Below the pieces are notes generated by a model. That model ran no database searches. It saw only the letters and a program-made list of their open reading frames with translations, and was not told the DNA's origin. This document shows, in pieces, positions 40,760-49,660 of a stretch of DNA of 64,000 nt. The stretch comes from Nocardia brasiliensis ATCC 700358 (GTDB lineage: Bacteria > Actinomycetota > Actinomycetes > Mycobacteriales > Mycobacteriaceae). Position 1 is the stretch's first letter. Each line of letters begins with the position of its first letter. The position numbers and the translations under genes are program-made. The DNA lies in the NCBI RefSeq assembly GCF_000250675.2, contig NC_018681.1:7130001-7194000 (forward strand), written 5' to 3'.

Positions 40760-41461
40760 ATGAGACAGCATAGCGGCATCGGCGTCCTCGACAAAGCAGT
40801 GGCGGTGTTGTACGCCGTCGCCGAGCATCCCTGCGGTCTCAACGAGCTGTGCGCCCGCACCGGACTCCCCCGCGCCACCGCGCACCGCCTCGCCGTCGGA
40901 CTAGAGGTCCATCGCCTGCTCGCCCGCGACAACGGCGGCATGTGGCGGCCGGGGCCCGCGCTCGCCGAACTCGCCGCGGGAGCCACCGATCCACTCCTGG
41001 AGGCCGCTTCGGCCGTGCTGCCCCGATTGCGCGAGATCACCGGCGAAAGCGTCCAGCTGTACCGGCTGGACGGCAATGCACGCGTCTGTATCGCGGCAAT
41101 GGAACCGCCGGTCGGCCTACGCGACACCGTGCCCGTCGGCGCGCGGCTGCCGCTGACCGCCGGTTCGGCCGCGAAAGTTCTGCTCGCCTGGGCCGATCCC
41201 GAGCTGCAGCGCACCATCCTGGCCGATGCCGTCTTCGGCGAACGCGCCGTCACCGAGGTACGCAAGCGTGGCTGGGCGCAGAGCGCCGCCGAACGCGCAT
41301 CCGGCGTGGCCAGCGTATCCGCGCCCGTCCGCGACGCCGGCGGCACCGTGATCGCCGCCGTCTCCGTTTCCGGCCCGATCGACCGGATGGGCCGCAGGCC
41401 CGGCGCCCGCTGGGCCGCCGACCTCGTCGCCGCCGCCGAGGCCCTGCACAAGCGCCTATAA
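40760..41461 (+). CDS. IclR-family transcriptional regulator (likely controls leuCD)
   Basis: 233 residues. N-terminal winged helix (GIGVLDKAVAVLYAVAEHPC, then LNELCARTGLPRATAHRLAV) and a C-terminal IclR ligand domain (TGESVQLYRLDGNARVCIAA, VPVGARLPLTAGSAAKVLLA). It is divergent from leuC with 168 bp between, the position of the mycobacterial Rv2989 regulator. The likely role is sensing a leucine-pathway intermediate. No Shine-Dalgarno site precedes its ATG; a -10 box fits a leaderless mRNA. Confidence 0.9.
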   Translation: MRQHSGIGVLDKAVAVLYAVAEHPCGLNELCARTGLPRATAHRLAVGLEVHRLLARDNGGMWRPGPALAELAAGATDPLLEAASAVLPRLREITGESVQLYRLDGNARVCIAAMEPPVGLRDTVPVGARLPLTAGSAAKVLLAWADPELQRTILADAVFGERAVTEVRKRGWAQSAAERASGVASVSAPVRDAGGTVIAAVSVSGPIDRMGRRPGARWAADLVAAAEALHKRL

Positions 41462-41482
41462 CACGTTCTAGAAATCTGCCTC

Positions 41483-41488
41483 TAGAGT
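41483..41488 (+). promoter_or_regulatory. Putative -10 element of a leaderless transcript
   Basis: TAGAGT followed by 6 bases and ATG 41495. A TTCTAGAA palindrome precedes it at 41466-41473. Confidence 0.4.
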
Positions 41489-41494
41489 TGGCCC

Positions 41495-41995
41495 ATGGGA
41501 GTCAATCAACGGGCACAGATCGTCATGTCCGAGACCGAGATCACCGAGTTCCTGCAGCGCAGCCGCATCGCGACGCTCGCCACCCTCGGACAGGACGGCA
41601 GGCCGCACCTGACCGCCATGTGGTACGCGCTGCTCGACGGCGAGATCTGGTTCGAGACCAAGACCAAATCGCAGAAGGCGGTCAATCTGCGCCGCGACTC
41701 GCGCATCACCTGCATGGTCGAGGCCGGCCAGACCTACGACCAGCTGCGCGGCGTCGCCATCGAGGGCCGGGCCGAGATCATCGACGACCCCGACCAGCTG
41801 TTCGCCGTCGGGGTCAGCGTCTGGGAGCGCTACACCGCCCCGTACAGCGAGGAGGTGCGTCCCATGGTCGAGGCCATGCTGCACAAACGCTCCGCCATCC
41901 GCGTCGTCCCCGAGCGCGTCCGCAGCTGGGACCACCGCAAGCTCGGCCTCCCCCCGATCCCCTTCGGCGGCACCACCGCCCACCCCCTGGACTGA
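41495..41995 (+). CDS. Pyridoxamine-5'-phosphate-oxidase-like, probable F420-binding protein
   Basis: 166 residues. A split-barrel flavin/F420 fold: FLQRSRIATLATLGQDGRPH, then LTAMWYALLDGEIWFETKTK and SQKAVNLRRDSRITCMVEAG. The sequence and its place after the IclR gene match Rv2991, classed with F420-dependent oxidoreductases. The substrate is not known. An internal ATG (residue 11) also exists but the -10 box spacing supports 41495. Confidence 0.85.
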   Translation: MGVNQRAQIVMSETEITEFLQRSRIATLATLGQDGRPHLTAMWYALLDGEIWFETKTKSQKAVNLRRDSRITCMVEAGQTYDQLRGVAIEGRAEIIDDPDQLFAVGVSVWERYTAPYSEEVRPMVEAMLHKRSAIRVVPERVRSWDHRKLGLPPIPFGGTTAHPLD

Positions 41996-42176
41996 CCCGT
42001 CCCACCTCTCGAGACACCCCCGCACACCCGTCTCCACCCACCACCCCGAGACGCGCGGCGATATCCACCTGACATCCCTTCCCCCGGCGACTACCGTCGA
42101 ACCGTTCGACACCGATCGGCCGGGCACCGCCGCCCCCAATGCTGCGGCGCGCGGCCGCGACGACGAGGAGCAGGCG

Positions 42177-42380
42177 ATGGCGGAATCGGATAGTTCCCAG
42201 AGTTCAGGCAGTTCCGAGGGCGCAAGCGCCGACGAGGTGAAACGAAAGTTCAAAGAGGCGCTGGACCGCAAGAACAAGAACCACGCCCGAACCGCCGACC
42301 ACCTCGACGGCCGCTCCAAGGCATCAGCCGCCCACGGCAACGCCAGCCACAAACGCGAATTCCGCCGCAAGAGCGGATAA
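42177..42380 (+). CDS. DUF5302 small basic protein
   Basis: 67 residues starting MAESDSSQSSGSSEGASADE and ending KREFRRKSG. The KRKFKEALDRK core and RRKSG end fit DUF5302, a short lysine/arginine-rich, mostly disordered actinobacterial family of unknown function. A strong terminator follows 6 bp after the stop, supporting a real transcript. Confidence 0.8.
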   Translation: MAESDSSQSSGSSEGASADEVKRKFKEALDRKNKNHARTADHLDGRSKASAAHGNASHKREFRRKSG

Positions 42381-42385
42381 GCACC

Positions 42386-42420
42386 AGGCCCTCCGCCTCC
42401 GCGGAGGGCCTAACTTTTTC
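42386..42420 (+). terminator. Strong intrinsic terminator
   Basis: Perfect 11-bp stem AGGCCCTCCGC / GCGGAGGGCCT with loop CTCC, followed by AACTTTTTC. It ends the DUF5302 transcript. Confidence 0.93.
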
Positions 42421-42860
42421 CGCCCCACCCCACCCTGCACCCCACGCAGGCTAGCCGCCGCCCCGCGCACATCCCGCGCACATGTCCGCCACCGAACACC
42501 CCCGCGACGCCCAAAACCCGCACGGCAACCTGACCCCGGCGACAAACCCAGCGGGCACCCCAGCAACCCACCCAGCGCAGGCCAGGCCGACCCATCGGAC
42601 AACGAAGCAACGATCAGCACCCACAGCAACGCAGTACGGCACCCCCCATCCGAACCGAGCGGCACGCGGCAAAGCTATCCCTCAGCGCAATACGGCAGCC
42701 CGAGCAGCGAAGCAACCTCGCAACAGACCCCAGGAACGCCACCACACTTGCTGCGAACAACGGCAGCGCGAGCAGCGAAGCGTCCTCGCCAAGGGGGTCC
42801 GGGGGCGCCAGCCCGCCGGGTGGGGCGTGGGGGCTTCGCCCCCACAAAATACGCGGAAAC
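42421..42860. other. Gene-free GC-rich spacer with a hairpin element
   Basis: About 440 bp open in several frames but without a convincing gene. The middle is unusually rich in A and C on the plus strand (runs like ACCCAGC and CCCAGCAACC). Near its end, 42827-42845 forms GTGGGGGC-TTC-GCCCCCAC inside the longer tract AAGGGGGTCCGGGGGCGCC. It resembles GC-rich intergenic repeats found many times in nocardial genomes; that is recollection, not checked. Confidence 0.5.
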
Positions 42861-42896
42861 CAGAAAAGGCCCACGCTCTGTGTGAGCATGGGCCTT
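42861..42896 (-). terminator. Terminator downstream of tRNA-Glu
   Basis: On the minus strand AAGGCCCATGCTC pairs with GAGCGTGGGCCTT (13 bp, one G-T wobble) around ACACA, followed by TTCTG. It starts 12 bp after the tRNA-Glu end and ends the gltX-tRNA direction of transcription. Confidence 0.88.
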
Positions 42897-42907
42897 CGAT
42901 CTGGTTG

Positions 42908-42980
42908 TAGCCCCGACGGGATTCGAACCCGCGCTACCGCCTTGAGAGGGCGGCGTCCTAGGCCGCTAGACGACGGGGCC
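42908..42980 (-). tRNA. tRNA-Glu (anticodon CTC)
   Basis: 73 nt on the minus strand: acceptor GGCCCCG / CGGGGCT, anticodon stem GCCGCC-CTCTCAA-GGCGG with anticodon CTC, and T-arm GCGGGTTCGAATCCCGT. CCA is not encoded. It lies beside tRNA-Gln and gltX, as in mycobacteria. Confidence 0.96.
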
Positions 42981-43129
42981 TTGGACTGCTTCTCGTTGGT
43001 ACGAGGAGCACCTTTGTGATCTTTCGATCTGGAGGCTCGGTTAGCTTAGCTTCCCGAGGCCTGGCGACCAAATCGCCAGGTGCTGTTCGATTTTCGGTCG
43101 CGTACCGTTGTCGACAGCTACTCTCTCCG

Positions 43130-43201
43130 CTGGGGTACCAGGACTCGAACCTAGAATGGCTGAACCAGAATCAGCTGTGTTGCCAATTACACCATACCCC
43201 A
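43130..43201 (-). tRNA. tRNA-Gln (anticodon CTG)
   Basis: 72 nt on the minus strand: acceptor TGGGGTA / TACCCCA, anticodon arm GCTGA-TTCTGGT-TCAGC with anticodon CTG, T-arm with GGTTCGAGTCC. Lies between gltX and tRNA-Glu on the same strand. Confidence 0.95.
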
Positions 43202-43335
43202 ATGACCTGGTAATTCGGCCTCGCAGTCTGGCTGACTGGGAGGCCGTGTTCCGGCCGAGAAGAAGAGTACCAAACGGCTACCCGTTTACTACAAATCGGC
43301 TGGTAGAGGCCATGTTTTCGGCTGTTTCGGCGGTG

Positions 43336-44808
43336 TCAGGCCGTTGCGGACCACTCCTGGGCGGAGCGGAGGCGTTCGAGGCTGACGTCGCGGCCGAGGA
43401 GTTCGAGGGACTCGTAGAGCGGCGGGCTGATGTGTGAGCCGGTGACGGCGACGCGGACCGGTGCGAATGCTTTGCGCGGTTTGAGCCCCAGTTCGTCGAT
43501 CAGGGCGGTTTTCAACGCTGCTTCGATTGCGGGGGTGGTCCACTCGGCCAGTGGCTCCAGCGCGGTAATAGCGGCTTGCAATACCGGGGTGGCTTCGGTG
43601 CCGAGATTCTTGGTCCCGGCTGCCGGGTCGATCGCAAATTGTTCGGCGGGCGCCAACAGAAAACGCAACAGTTCCCAAGCGTCGGACAACACAACGATGC
43701 GGGTCTGTACGAGTTCGGCCGCGGCGGCGAACAGCTTCTCATCGATTTCGGCGCCGATATGCGAGTGATCGGTCAGATACTCGCGCAGCCGATGGGTGAA
43801 ATCTCCGGTCTCCAGCAATCGGATGTGCTCGGCGTTGAGCGCGTCCGCCTTCTTCTGATCGAAGCGGGCCGGATTCGAATTCACTTTCGATATGTCGAAG
43901 GCGGCAACCATCTCCGTCATGGTGAACACATCGTGGTCGTCGGCGATGCTCCAACCGAGTAATGCCAGGTAATTCAGCAAACCTTCGGGGATGAAGCCGC
44001 GGTCGCGGTGCACGAAGAGATTCGACTCGGGGTCGCGCTTGGACAACTTCTTGTTGCCCTGACCCATCACGAACGGCAGGTGACCGAACTGCGGAGTGAA
44101 GTCGGCCACGCCGATGCGGCGCAGGGCGGCGTAGAGCGCGATCTGGCGCGGGGTCGAGGAGAGCAGGTCTTCGCCGCGCAGCACGTGGGTGATCTTCATC
44201 AGCGCGTCGTCGACCGGGTTGACCAGCGTGTAGAGCGGTTCGCCGGTGCCGCGGGTGAGCGCGAAGTCCGGTACGACACCGGCTTTGAACGTGGTTTCGC
44301 CGCGCACCAGGTCGTGCCAGGTGATGTCTTCGTCGGGCATCCGGAGCCGAATCACCGCGGGGCGCCCGGCATCTCGGTAGGCCTCGAGCTGCTGCGCGGT
44401 GAGGTCGCGGTCGTAGTTGTCGTACCCGAGTTTCGGGTCGCGTCCGGCGGCGCGATGACGGGCTTCGACTTCCTCAGGCGTGGAGAAGGATTCGTAGGCT
44501 TCGCCGGCGGCCAGCAACCGCCGGACCACGTCGAGATGCTGGTCCTTGCGCAGGGATTGGCGGTACGGCTCGTAGGGACCGCCGACCTCTGGGCCCTCGT
44601 CCCAGGTGAGGCCGAGCCAGCGCAGCGCGTCCAGCAGCGCGCGATACGATTCCTCGGAATCCCGTGCCGCATCGGTGTCTTCGATCCGGAACACGAACTT
44701 TCCACCGTGGTGCCTGGCGTAGGCCCAGTTGAACAGCGCCGTCCGGATCAGGCCGACGTGCGGCGTGCCGGTCGGTGACGGGCAGAAACGGACCCGTACT
44801 TCAGTCAT
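43336..44808 (-). CDS. gltX: Glutamyl-tRNA synthetase
   Basis: 490 residues from ATG 44808 (MTEVRVRFCPSPTGTPHVGL). Class I synthetase: the HIGH-like motif is GTPHVGLIRTALFNW and the KMSKS-like motif is KKLSKRDPES. GluRS may be non-discriminating and also load tRNA-Gln if no GlnRS is present, with GatCAB correcting it; that is general for actinobacteria and not shown here. A longer frame to 44841 was not used. tRNA-Gln and tRNA-Glu follow on the same strand within 430 bp. Confidence 0.97.
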   Translation of the reverse strand: MTEVRVRFCPSPTGTPHVGLIRTALFNWAYARHHGGKFVFRIEDTDAARDSEESYRALLDALRWLGLTWDEGPEVGGPYEPYRQSLRKDQHLDVVRRLLAAGEAYESFSTPEEVEARHRAAGRDPKLGYDNYDRDLTAQQLEAYRDAGRPAVIRLRMPDEDITWHDLVRGETTFKAGVVPDFALTRGTGEPLYTLVNPVDDALMKITHVLRGEDLLSSTPRQIALYAALRRIGVADFTPQFGHLPFVMGQGNKKLSKRDPESNLFVHRDRGFIPEGLLNYLALLGWSIADDHDVFTMTEMVAAFDISKVNSNPARFDQKKADALNAEHIRLLETGDFTHRLREYLTDHSHIGAEIDEKLFAAAAELVQTRIVVLSDAWELLRFLLAPAEQFAIDPAAGTKNLGTEATPVLQAAITALEPLAEWTTPAIEAALKTALIDELGLKPRKAFAPVRVAVTGSHISPPLYESLELLGRDVSLERLRSAQEWSATA

Positions 44809-44824
44809 GGCTCTCTTTCGATGA

Positions 44825-45598
44825 TCAGCGTTTGGCGGCAACGGGATTGATGAGCGTGCCGATCCCTTCGACGGTCACGGACACTTGCTGTCCGGCCTGC
44901 ACGGGTCCGACACCTTCGGGTGTTCCGGTGAGGATGACATCGCCGGGCAGCAGCGTCATCACGGTGGTGATCCACTCGATGAGCTTCGGGATGTCGTGCA
45001 GCAGCAGTGAAGTACGACTGCGCTGGCGGACCTCACCGTCGAGTTCGGTGACGATCTCCAGATCCGATGGATCCAGGGCGGTTTCGATCCAGGGGCCGAG
45101 CGGGCAGAAGGTGTCGTAGCCCTTGCCCCTGGTCCACTGCCCGTCGTGGCGCTGTTGATCTCGCGCGGTCACGTCGTTGGCGACGGTGTAGCCGAGCACT
45201 ACGTCCAGCGCGCGGGCGGCGGACACGTCCTTGCACGGCCTGCCGATGACGACGGCGAGTTCGCCCTCGTAGTCGACCTGAGAGGAGCTGGGCGGCAGGA
45301 TGATCGGCACGTTCGGCCCGATGATCGAGGTGTTCGGCTTCATGAAGATCACCGGGTCTTCCGGTGCGGGCCCGCCCATTTCGGCCGCGTGCGCGGCGTA
45401 GTTCTTGCCGATACAGATCACTTTGCTCGCCAGGATCGGTGCGAGCAGCCGCACGTCGGCCAGCGGCCAGCTCCGTCCGGTGAACGTCGGCGTACCGAAC
45501 GGATGTTCCGCGATCTCCTTCGCGGTGCTGTCGCTTCCTTCTCCTTCGATGCTGACGAACGCGACCCCATCGGGACTGGCAACTCGACCTAGACGCAT
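44825..45598 (-). CDS. Fumarylacetoacetate hydrolase family protein
   Basis: 257 residues starting MRLGRVASPDGVAFVSIEGE. FAH fold with the metal-binding acidic set in VDYEGELAVVIGR, KNYAAHAAEMG and DPVIFMKPNTSIIGP; typical of 2-hydroxyhepta-diene-dioate isomerases or acylpyruvases. It lies 16 bp before gltX, as Rv2993c does. No catabolic genes adjoin, so the substrate is open. A TAGACT box 7 bp before the ATG suggests a leaderless message. Confidence 0.9.
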   Translation of the reverse strand: MRLGRVASPDGVAFVSIEGEGSDSTAKEIAEHPFGTPTFTGRSWPLADVRLLAPILASKVICIGKNYAAHAAEMGGPAPEDPVIFMKPNTSIIGPNVPIILPPSSSQVDYEGELAVVIGRPCKDVSAARALDVVLGYTVANDVTARDQQRHDGQWTRGKGYDTFCPLGPWIETALDPSDLEIVTELDGEVRQRSRTSLLLHDIPKLIEWITTVMTLLPGDVILTGTPEGVGPVQAGQQVSVTVEGIGTLINPVAAKR

Positions 45599-45605
45599 GT
45601 CCGGC

Positions 45606-45611
45606 AGTCTA
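45606..45611 (-). promoter_or_regulatory. Putative -10 element of a leaderless FAH-gltX transcript
   Basis: On the minus strand TAGACT is followed by 7 bases and the ATG at 45598. No Shine-Dalgarno sequence is present. Confidence 0.35.
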
Positions 45612-45802
45612 TCGACCGGCTTCCACCTGCCCTAACGCACCCGACCGAGCGGTCACCCGCGGTCTGCGGACCGGGCTGCACCGCCACTGTGCGGAGTCCG
45701 ACATCCGCGGGCGGACCGTCCGCCCGCGTGCGGTGTGAGAGATCGCTCACCCGCGAAATCCGCTTGCCCCCAAGGTGTAGCGTTGGCGGCGAGTTCATTC
45801 AG

Positions 45803-45818
45803 TGGGAATTGAGTCCCA
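45803..45818. promoter_or_regulatory. TGGGA-N6-TCCCA inverted repeat before the MFS gene
   Basis: Half-sites TGGGA and TCCCA are separated by 6 bases, 26 bp before ATG 45845. It could be an operator for the MFS gene; the regulator is unknown, though the TetR gene at 47163 is a candidate. Confidence 0.3.
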
Positions 45819-45844
45819 AATATTGAGATTACGAGGTGAGGCCG

Positions 45845-47032
45845 ATGACCACCGTGACGGCGTTGACGGACATCCGACGGTGGTCCATGCTCGGCCTCGG
45901 CGTCTTCGCGCAGGCCGCCAGCGCCGTCTTCGTGCAGGGCGTGCCTTTCCTACTGCCCGCGCTGACCGATCGCGGGATGCACCTGGCCACCGCCGGACTG
46001 CTGGTGGCGATGCCCACTGTCGGGCTGGTCTGCACCTTGATCGCGTGGGGCTATGTGGTCGATCGGATCGGCGAGCGCAAGGTGCTGGTCGGCGGGCCGC
46101 TGCTGATGGCGGCCGCCGGCGTGGCCGCCGCGTGCACCACGAACGACGTCGCCCTGGGCGCGCTGCTGTTCCTCGGTGGCATCGGGGCGGCGAGCACCAA
46201 CGGCGCCAGCGGCCGGGTCATCGTCGGCTGGTTCCCACCGCAGCGGCGCGGACTGGCGATGGGCATCCGGCAGGGGGCACAACCGCTCGGCGTCGCCGTC
46301 GGCGCGCTGGCCGTGCCGGCGGTCGCGGCGACATACGGTGTGCCCGCGGCGATTCTGGTGCCCGCGACGCTGGCGGGCCTGGCCGCGGTGGCCTGCCTGA
46401 TCGGCATCATCGATCCCCCACGCCCCGCGGGGGCCGAAACCGACGCAACGTTGCGTGCCAACCCCTATCGGGGTGACACGACACTGTGGCGTATCCACGC
46501 GGTGTCCCTGTTACTGGTGATTCCCCAAGGCACGGTATGGACTTTCGCGCTGCTGTGGCTGCACCGGGACGTCGGCTGGTCGCTGGCCGCGGCGGGAGTT
46601 CTGGTCACCGCCACCCAAATCCTGGGCGCCGCAGGCCGAATCGGTGCGGGCGCGTGGTCCGACCGGGTCGGCAGCCGGATGGGACCGCTGCGGATCGTCG
46701 CGATCGCCGCGGTGCTGTCGATGACGGCCCTGGCCCTGGCCGCCTGGACCCATACGTGGTGGGCGGCAATACCATTGCTGATCGCCGCCTCGGTGATCAC
46801 GGTCACCGACAACGGCCTCGCCTTCACCGCGGTCGCGGAGATCGCGGGTCCGTACTGGAGCGGCCGCGGCCTCGGCCTGCAGAACACCGGCCAGAATCTG
46901 GCGATGGCCGCCGTCCCCCCGGTTTTCGGCGCGCTCATCACCGCGAGCGGTTTCGCGGCGGCCTATCTCGTGGCCGCCGTGCTGGCGGTGGTCGCGATCC
47001 CGCTGGTGCCGGCCGATCGTCCCGCCCAATAG
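45845..47032 (+). CDS. MFS transporter
   Basis: 395 residues from ATG 45845, preceded by GAGGTGAG. Twelve hydrophobic segments in two halves, with the MFS loop motif VDRIGERKVLVGGPLL after helix 2 and SDRVGSRMGPLRIV in the second half. It occupies the place of Rv2994. Substrate unknown; the helix-rich sequence with few charges in the first half fits an anion or drug transporter. The TetR regulator 130 bp downstream may control it. Confidence 0.9.
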   Translation: MTTVTALTDIRRWSMLGLGVFAQAASAVFVQGVPFLLPALTDRGMHLATAGLLVAMPTVGLVCTLIAWGYVVDRIGERKVLVGGPLLMAAAGVAAACTTNDVALGALLFLGGIGAASTNGASGRVIVGWFPPQRRGLAMGIRQGAQPLGVAVGALAVPAVAATYGVPAAILVPATLAGLAAVACLIGIIDPPRPAGAETDATLRANPYRGDTTLWRIHAVSLLLVIPQGTVWTFALLWLHRDVGWSLAAAGVLVTATQILGAAGRIGAGAWSDRVGSRMGPLRIVAIAAVLSMTALALAAWTHTWWAAIPLLIAASVITVTDNGLAFTAVAEIAGPYWSGRGLGLQNTGQNLAMAAVPPVFGALITASGFAAAYLVAAVLAVVAIPLVPADRPAQ

Positions 47033-47087
47033 TCGTGCCACACTGACGGATTGGTCCACTTCGTACCGATTCTCCCACTTCCGGGCG

Positions 47088-47106
47088 ATGTCGGGTTTAG
47101 CGACAT
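47088..47106. promoter_or_regulatory. Putative TetR operator
   Basis: ATGTCG and CGACAT, a perfect 6-bp inverted repeat around GGTTTAG, 56 bp before the TetR start at 47163. Position and shape fit an autoregulatory site. Confidence 0.4.
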
Positions 47107-47162
47107 GGTGTTGCCAAGTGTAGGATGGACACCCTTCCGTCGCCGTCGTGACCAGGAGTGCA

Positions 47163-47771
47163 ATGCCGAGGATCGACGCACCAACCGTCGCCGAACACCG
47201 GGCGAACCAAGAGCGAGCGCTACTCGACGCCGCGCGCGTTGTGTTGTTACAGAAAGGGCCACAGGCGGTTACGCCCGCCGCGGTCGGCGCGGCCGCGGGT
47301 TTGGCGCGCAGCAGCGTCTACAAATACTTCCGCTCCGGCGACGAGATCCTGGCCAAGATCGTCTCGGATGCGTTGGCCGAGTGGGGCGAACGCGTCCGGG
47401 ACACCGTCGAACGGGCCGAGACGCCGGCGGGCCAGCTGGACGCGTACGTCCGAACGACCCTGGCACTGGCGGCATCCGGCGCGCACCGCATCGCAGTACT
47501 CGGCGGCACCCTGCCCCGCGACGAGGCCGCGCGCCGCGATCTCGCGCACGCGCATCACGATCTGGCGGCACCGTTACGCGCGGCACTCAACGATATGGGC
47601 AACCCCGACCCCGACCTGACCGCGGACCTGATCGACGGCGCGCTCGGCCGCGCCATCGAACGCATCGATTCGGGCCGGCTGCACGACGAGATCGCGCCGG
47701 AGACAGTCGCGTTCGTCCGTCGCGCCGTCGGCATCAGCCACCGCCCGCCCCGCACGCGCAGTAAGAGCTGA
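47163..47771 (+). CDS. TetR-family transcriptional regulator
   Basis: 202 residues from ATG 47163, with AGGAG 5 bp upstream. N-terminal helix-turn-helix: RALLDAARVVLLQKGPQAVT ... VGAAAGLARSSVYKYFRSG. The C-terminal ligand domain is alpha-helical and not assignable. It follows the MFS gene in the same direction with an inverted repeat between, suggesting it controls itself and perhaps the transporter. Confidence 0.92.
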   Translation: MPRIDAPTVAEHRANQERALLDAARVVLLQKGPQAVTPAAVGAAAGLARSSVYKYFRSGDEILAKIVSDALAEWGERVRDTVERAETPAGQLDAYVRTTLALAASGAHRIAVLGGTLPRDEAARRDLAHAHHDLAAPLRAALNDMGNPDPDLTADLIDGALGRAIERIDSGRLHDEIAPETVAFVRRAVGISHRPPRTRSKS

Positions 47772-47860
47772 GCGCGCCATCGGCTATTGCAGCACTGCCG
47801 CACAACGCTTTTCGATCATGGGCCGATCGCGCACCAACCGACCAGTATGCACAATCCCGG

Positions 47861-48454
47861 TCAAACAGCAAGCAGCGCAGCGGGATCGAAGGTGACCCGG
47901 AACGGCTGATCAGCCTCCACCACCGCGTCGAACACCGCGCCCGGCCCGACCACCGGATCGGCGCCATAGGTACCGTCGGACAACACCATTCGATGCACCT
48001 GTACGTCGGGCTGATGCTCGACGATCCAGTACTGGGAAATTCCGGCCGCCGCGTACTCGTGCACCTTGCGCACCCGATCGGTGCGCTCGGTCCCGCTGCC
48101 CGGCGCGATGACCTCCACCGCGAGCCGAACCTCGGTGCCCGGAATGAGTTTGGGCACCTCGGCGACCACCGCGGCCCGCGCGACTTCTCGGGGCACCACG
48201 ATGATGTCGGGTTTGCGAACCCCGCTGCGCGTGCTGATCTCCCAGCCACTGCCGACGCACAGATGAACGGCCGCGCCCACCGCGCCGGCATCGATGAATC
48301 TGCCCAGACGCTGCGCCACGTGATTGTGCCTGGCGCCGGATACGACCTCGACCAGCCAGCCGTCCTCCAACTCGTAACCCTTACCGCCGCCGGGCAATCC
48401 ACGCAGGTCCGTGGCCGTGTACGGGCCGAGACGGGACCTTCGCTGTCCGCTCAC
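47861..48454 (-). CDS. Uma2-family (DUF820) endonuclease-like protein
   Basis: 197 residues from GTG 48454 (GGAGG upstream). PD-(D/E)XK-like core: RKPDIIVVPREV, RLAVEVIAPGSGTERTDRVRK and YAAAGISQYWIVEHQPDV give the D, ExI and K/Y pattern of the Uma2 family. These proteins are abundant in actinobacteria and cyanobacteria; despite the nuclease-like fold their role is not established. It stands alone between TetR and leuB. Confidence 0.88.
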   Translation of the reverse strand: MSGQRRSRLGPYTATDLRGLPGGGKGYELEDGWLVEVVSGARHNHVAQRLGRFIDAGAVGAAVHLCVGSGWEISTRSGVRKPDIIVVPREVARAAVVAEVPKLIPGTEVRLAVEVIAPGSGTERTDRVRKVHEYAAAGISQYWIVEHQPDVQVHRMVLSDGTYGADPVVGPGAVFDAVVEADQPFRVTFDPAALLAV

Positions 48455-48574
48455 CCGCGCCTCCGTTCGCCAGCCGAGCCGGGTCGCCGACGAACAACCG
48501 GCGCCACCACGGCATGAGTACCACGCTGCACCCGATTCACACCCGACCCCCGGGATACACCGGCCACGAAGAAT

Positions 48575-48611
48575 AGCGGCCCTGCACCGACAGATTCGGT
48601 GCAGGGCCGCT
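48575..48611 (-). terminator. Terminator after leuB
   Basis: A perfect 16-bp stem AGCGGCCCTGCACCGA / TCGGTGCAGGGCCGCT with loop CAGAT, 18 bp beyond the leuB stop. Confidence 0.88.
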
Positions 48612-48628
48612 GTTCCGGCGATTCGTGC

Positions 48629-49636
48629 TCAGACGACGGCCGCGATGCGGTCCCCGACCTCGACCGTCGACGCACTGCCCGAGCGCGCGGCGAGGTCCTT
48701 CGCGACGGCCGATTCGATGCGCGCCGCGCCTTCGGCGTTGCCGAGATGGCTGAGCAGCAACGAGACCGACAGGATCGCGGCGGTCGGGTCGGCCTTGGAC
48801 TGACCCGCGATATCCGGCGCGCTGCCGTGCACCGGCTCGAACATGCTCGGGTTGGTGCCCGAGGCGTCGATGTTGCCGCTGGCGGCCAGGCCGATGCCAC
48901 CGCTGACGGCGGCCGCGAGGTCGGTGATGATGTCGCCGAACAGATTGTCGGTGACGATCACGTCGAAGCGGCCGGGATCGTTCACCATGTGGATCGTCGC
49001 GGCATCGATGTGCTGGTAAGCCGTTGCGACATCCGGGAATTCGGCGCCGACCTCATCGACGGTGCGCTGCCAGAGCGATCCGGCGAAGGTGAGCACGTTG
49101 GTCTTGTGCACCAGCGTCAGATGCTTGCGCCGGGCCTGCGCCTTCGCGAAGGCATAGCGCACCACACGCTCGATGCCGAACCGGGTGTTGGTGCTGACCT
49201 CGGTCGCCACCTCGTGCGGGGTCTCGACGCGGATCGCGCCGCCGGTCCCGGTGTACGGCCCCTCGGTACCCTCGCGGACCACCACGAAATCGATATCGGG
49301 GGTGCCCGCGAGCGGGCTGGTCACACCGGGGAACAGCTTGGACGGCCGCAGGTTCACGTGGTGGTCCAGCGCGAACCGGGTGCGCAGCAGCAGCCCACGC
49401 TCGAGCACCCCGCTGGGCACCGACGGATCGCCGATCGCGCCCAGCAGGATCGCGTCATGCTGCCGCAGTTCCGGCAGCACGGAGTCCGGCAGGATCTCGC
49501 CGGTCGCGTGGTACCGCTTGGCGCCGAGGTCGTACTCGGTCTTCTCGACGCCGGGCACCACCGCATCGAGCACCTTGAGCGCTTCGGCGATGACCTCGGG
49601 CCCGATCCCGTCGCCCGGGATGACAGCAAGCTTCAT
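48629..49636 (-). CDS. leuB: 3-isopropylmalate dehydrogenase
   Basis: 335 residues. Oxidative decarboxylation of 3-isopropylmalate to 2-ketoisocaproate, NAD-linked. Motifs: MKLAVIPGDGIGPEVIAEAL, the substrate region VVREGTEGPYTGTGG, and the C-terminal VTDNLFGDIITDLAAAVSGG signature with metal-binding Asp residues. It follows serA by 24 bp on the same strand, as Rv2996c-Rv2995c. A terminator follows. Confidence 0.97.
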   Translation of the reverse strand: MKLAVIPGDGIGPEVIAEALKVLDAVVPGVEKTEYDLGAKRYHATGEILPDSVLPELRQHDAILLGAIGDPSVPSGVLERGLLLRTRFALDHHVNLRPSKLFPGVTSPLAGTPDIDFVVVREGTEGPYTGTGGAIRVETPHEVATEVSTNTRFGIERVVRYAFAKAQARRKHLTLVHKTNVLTFAGSLWQRTVDEVGAEFPDVATAYQHIDAATIHMVNDPGRFDVIVTDNLFGDIITDLAAAVSGGIGLAASGNIDASGTNPSMFEPVHGSAPDIAGQSKADPTAAILSVSLLLSHLGNAEGAARIESAVAKDLAARSGSASTVEVGDRIAAVV

Positions 49637-49660
49637 GACAACAACGCTCCGTTCGGTCGA

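Noticed and set aside
42482..42910. Plus-strand 142-aa ORF between DUF5302 and the tRNAs
   Set aside because: No family, no ribosome site, biased to Pro/Thr/Ala/Gln codons, and it runs across the GC-rich hairpin element and a tRNA terminator. Likely noncoding.
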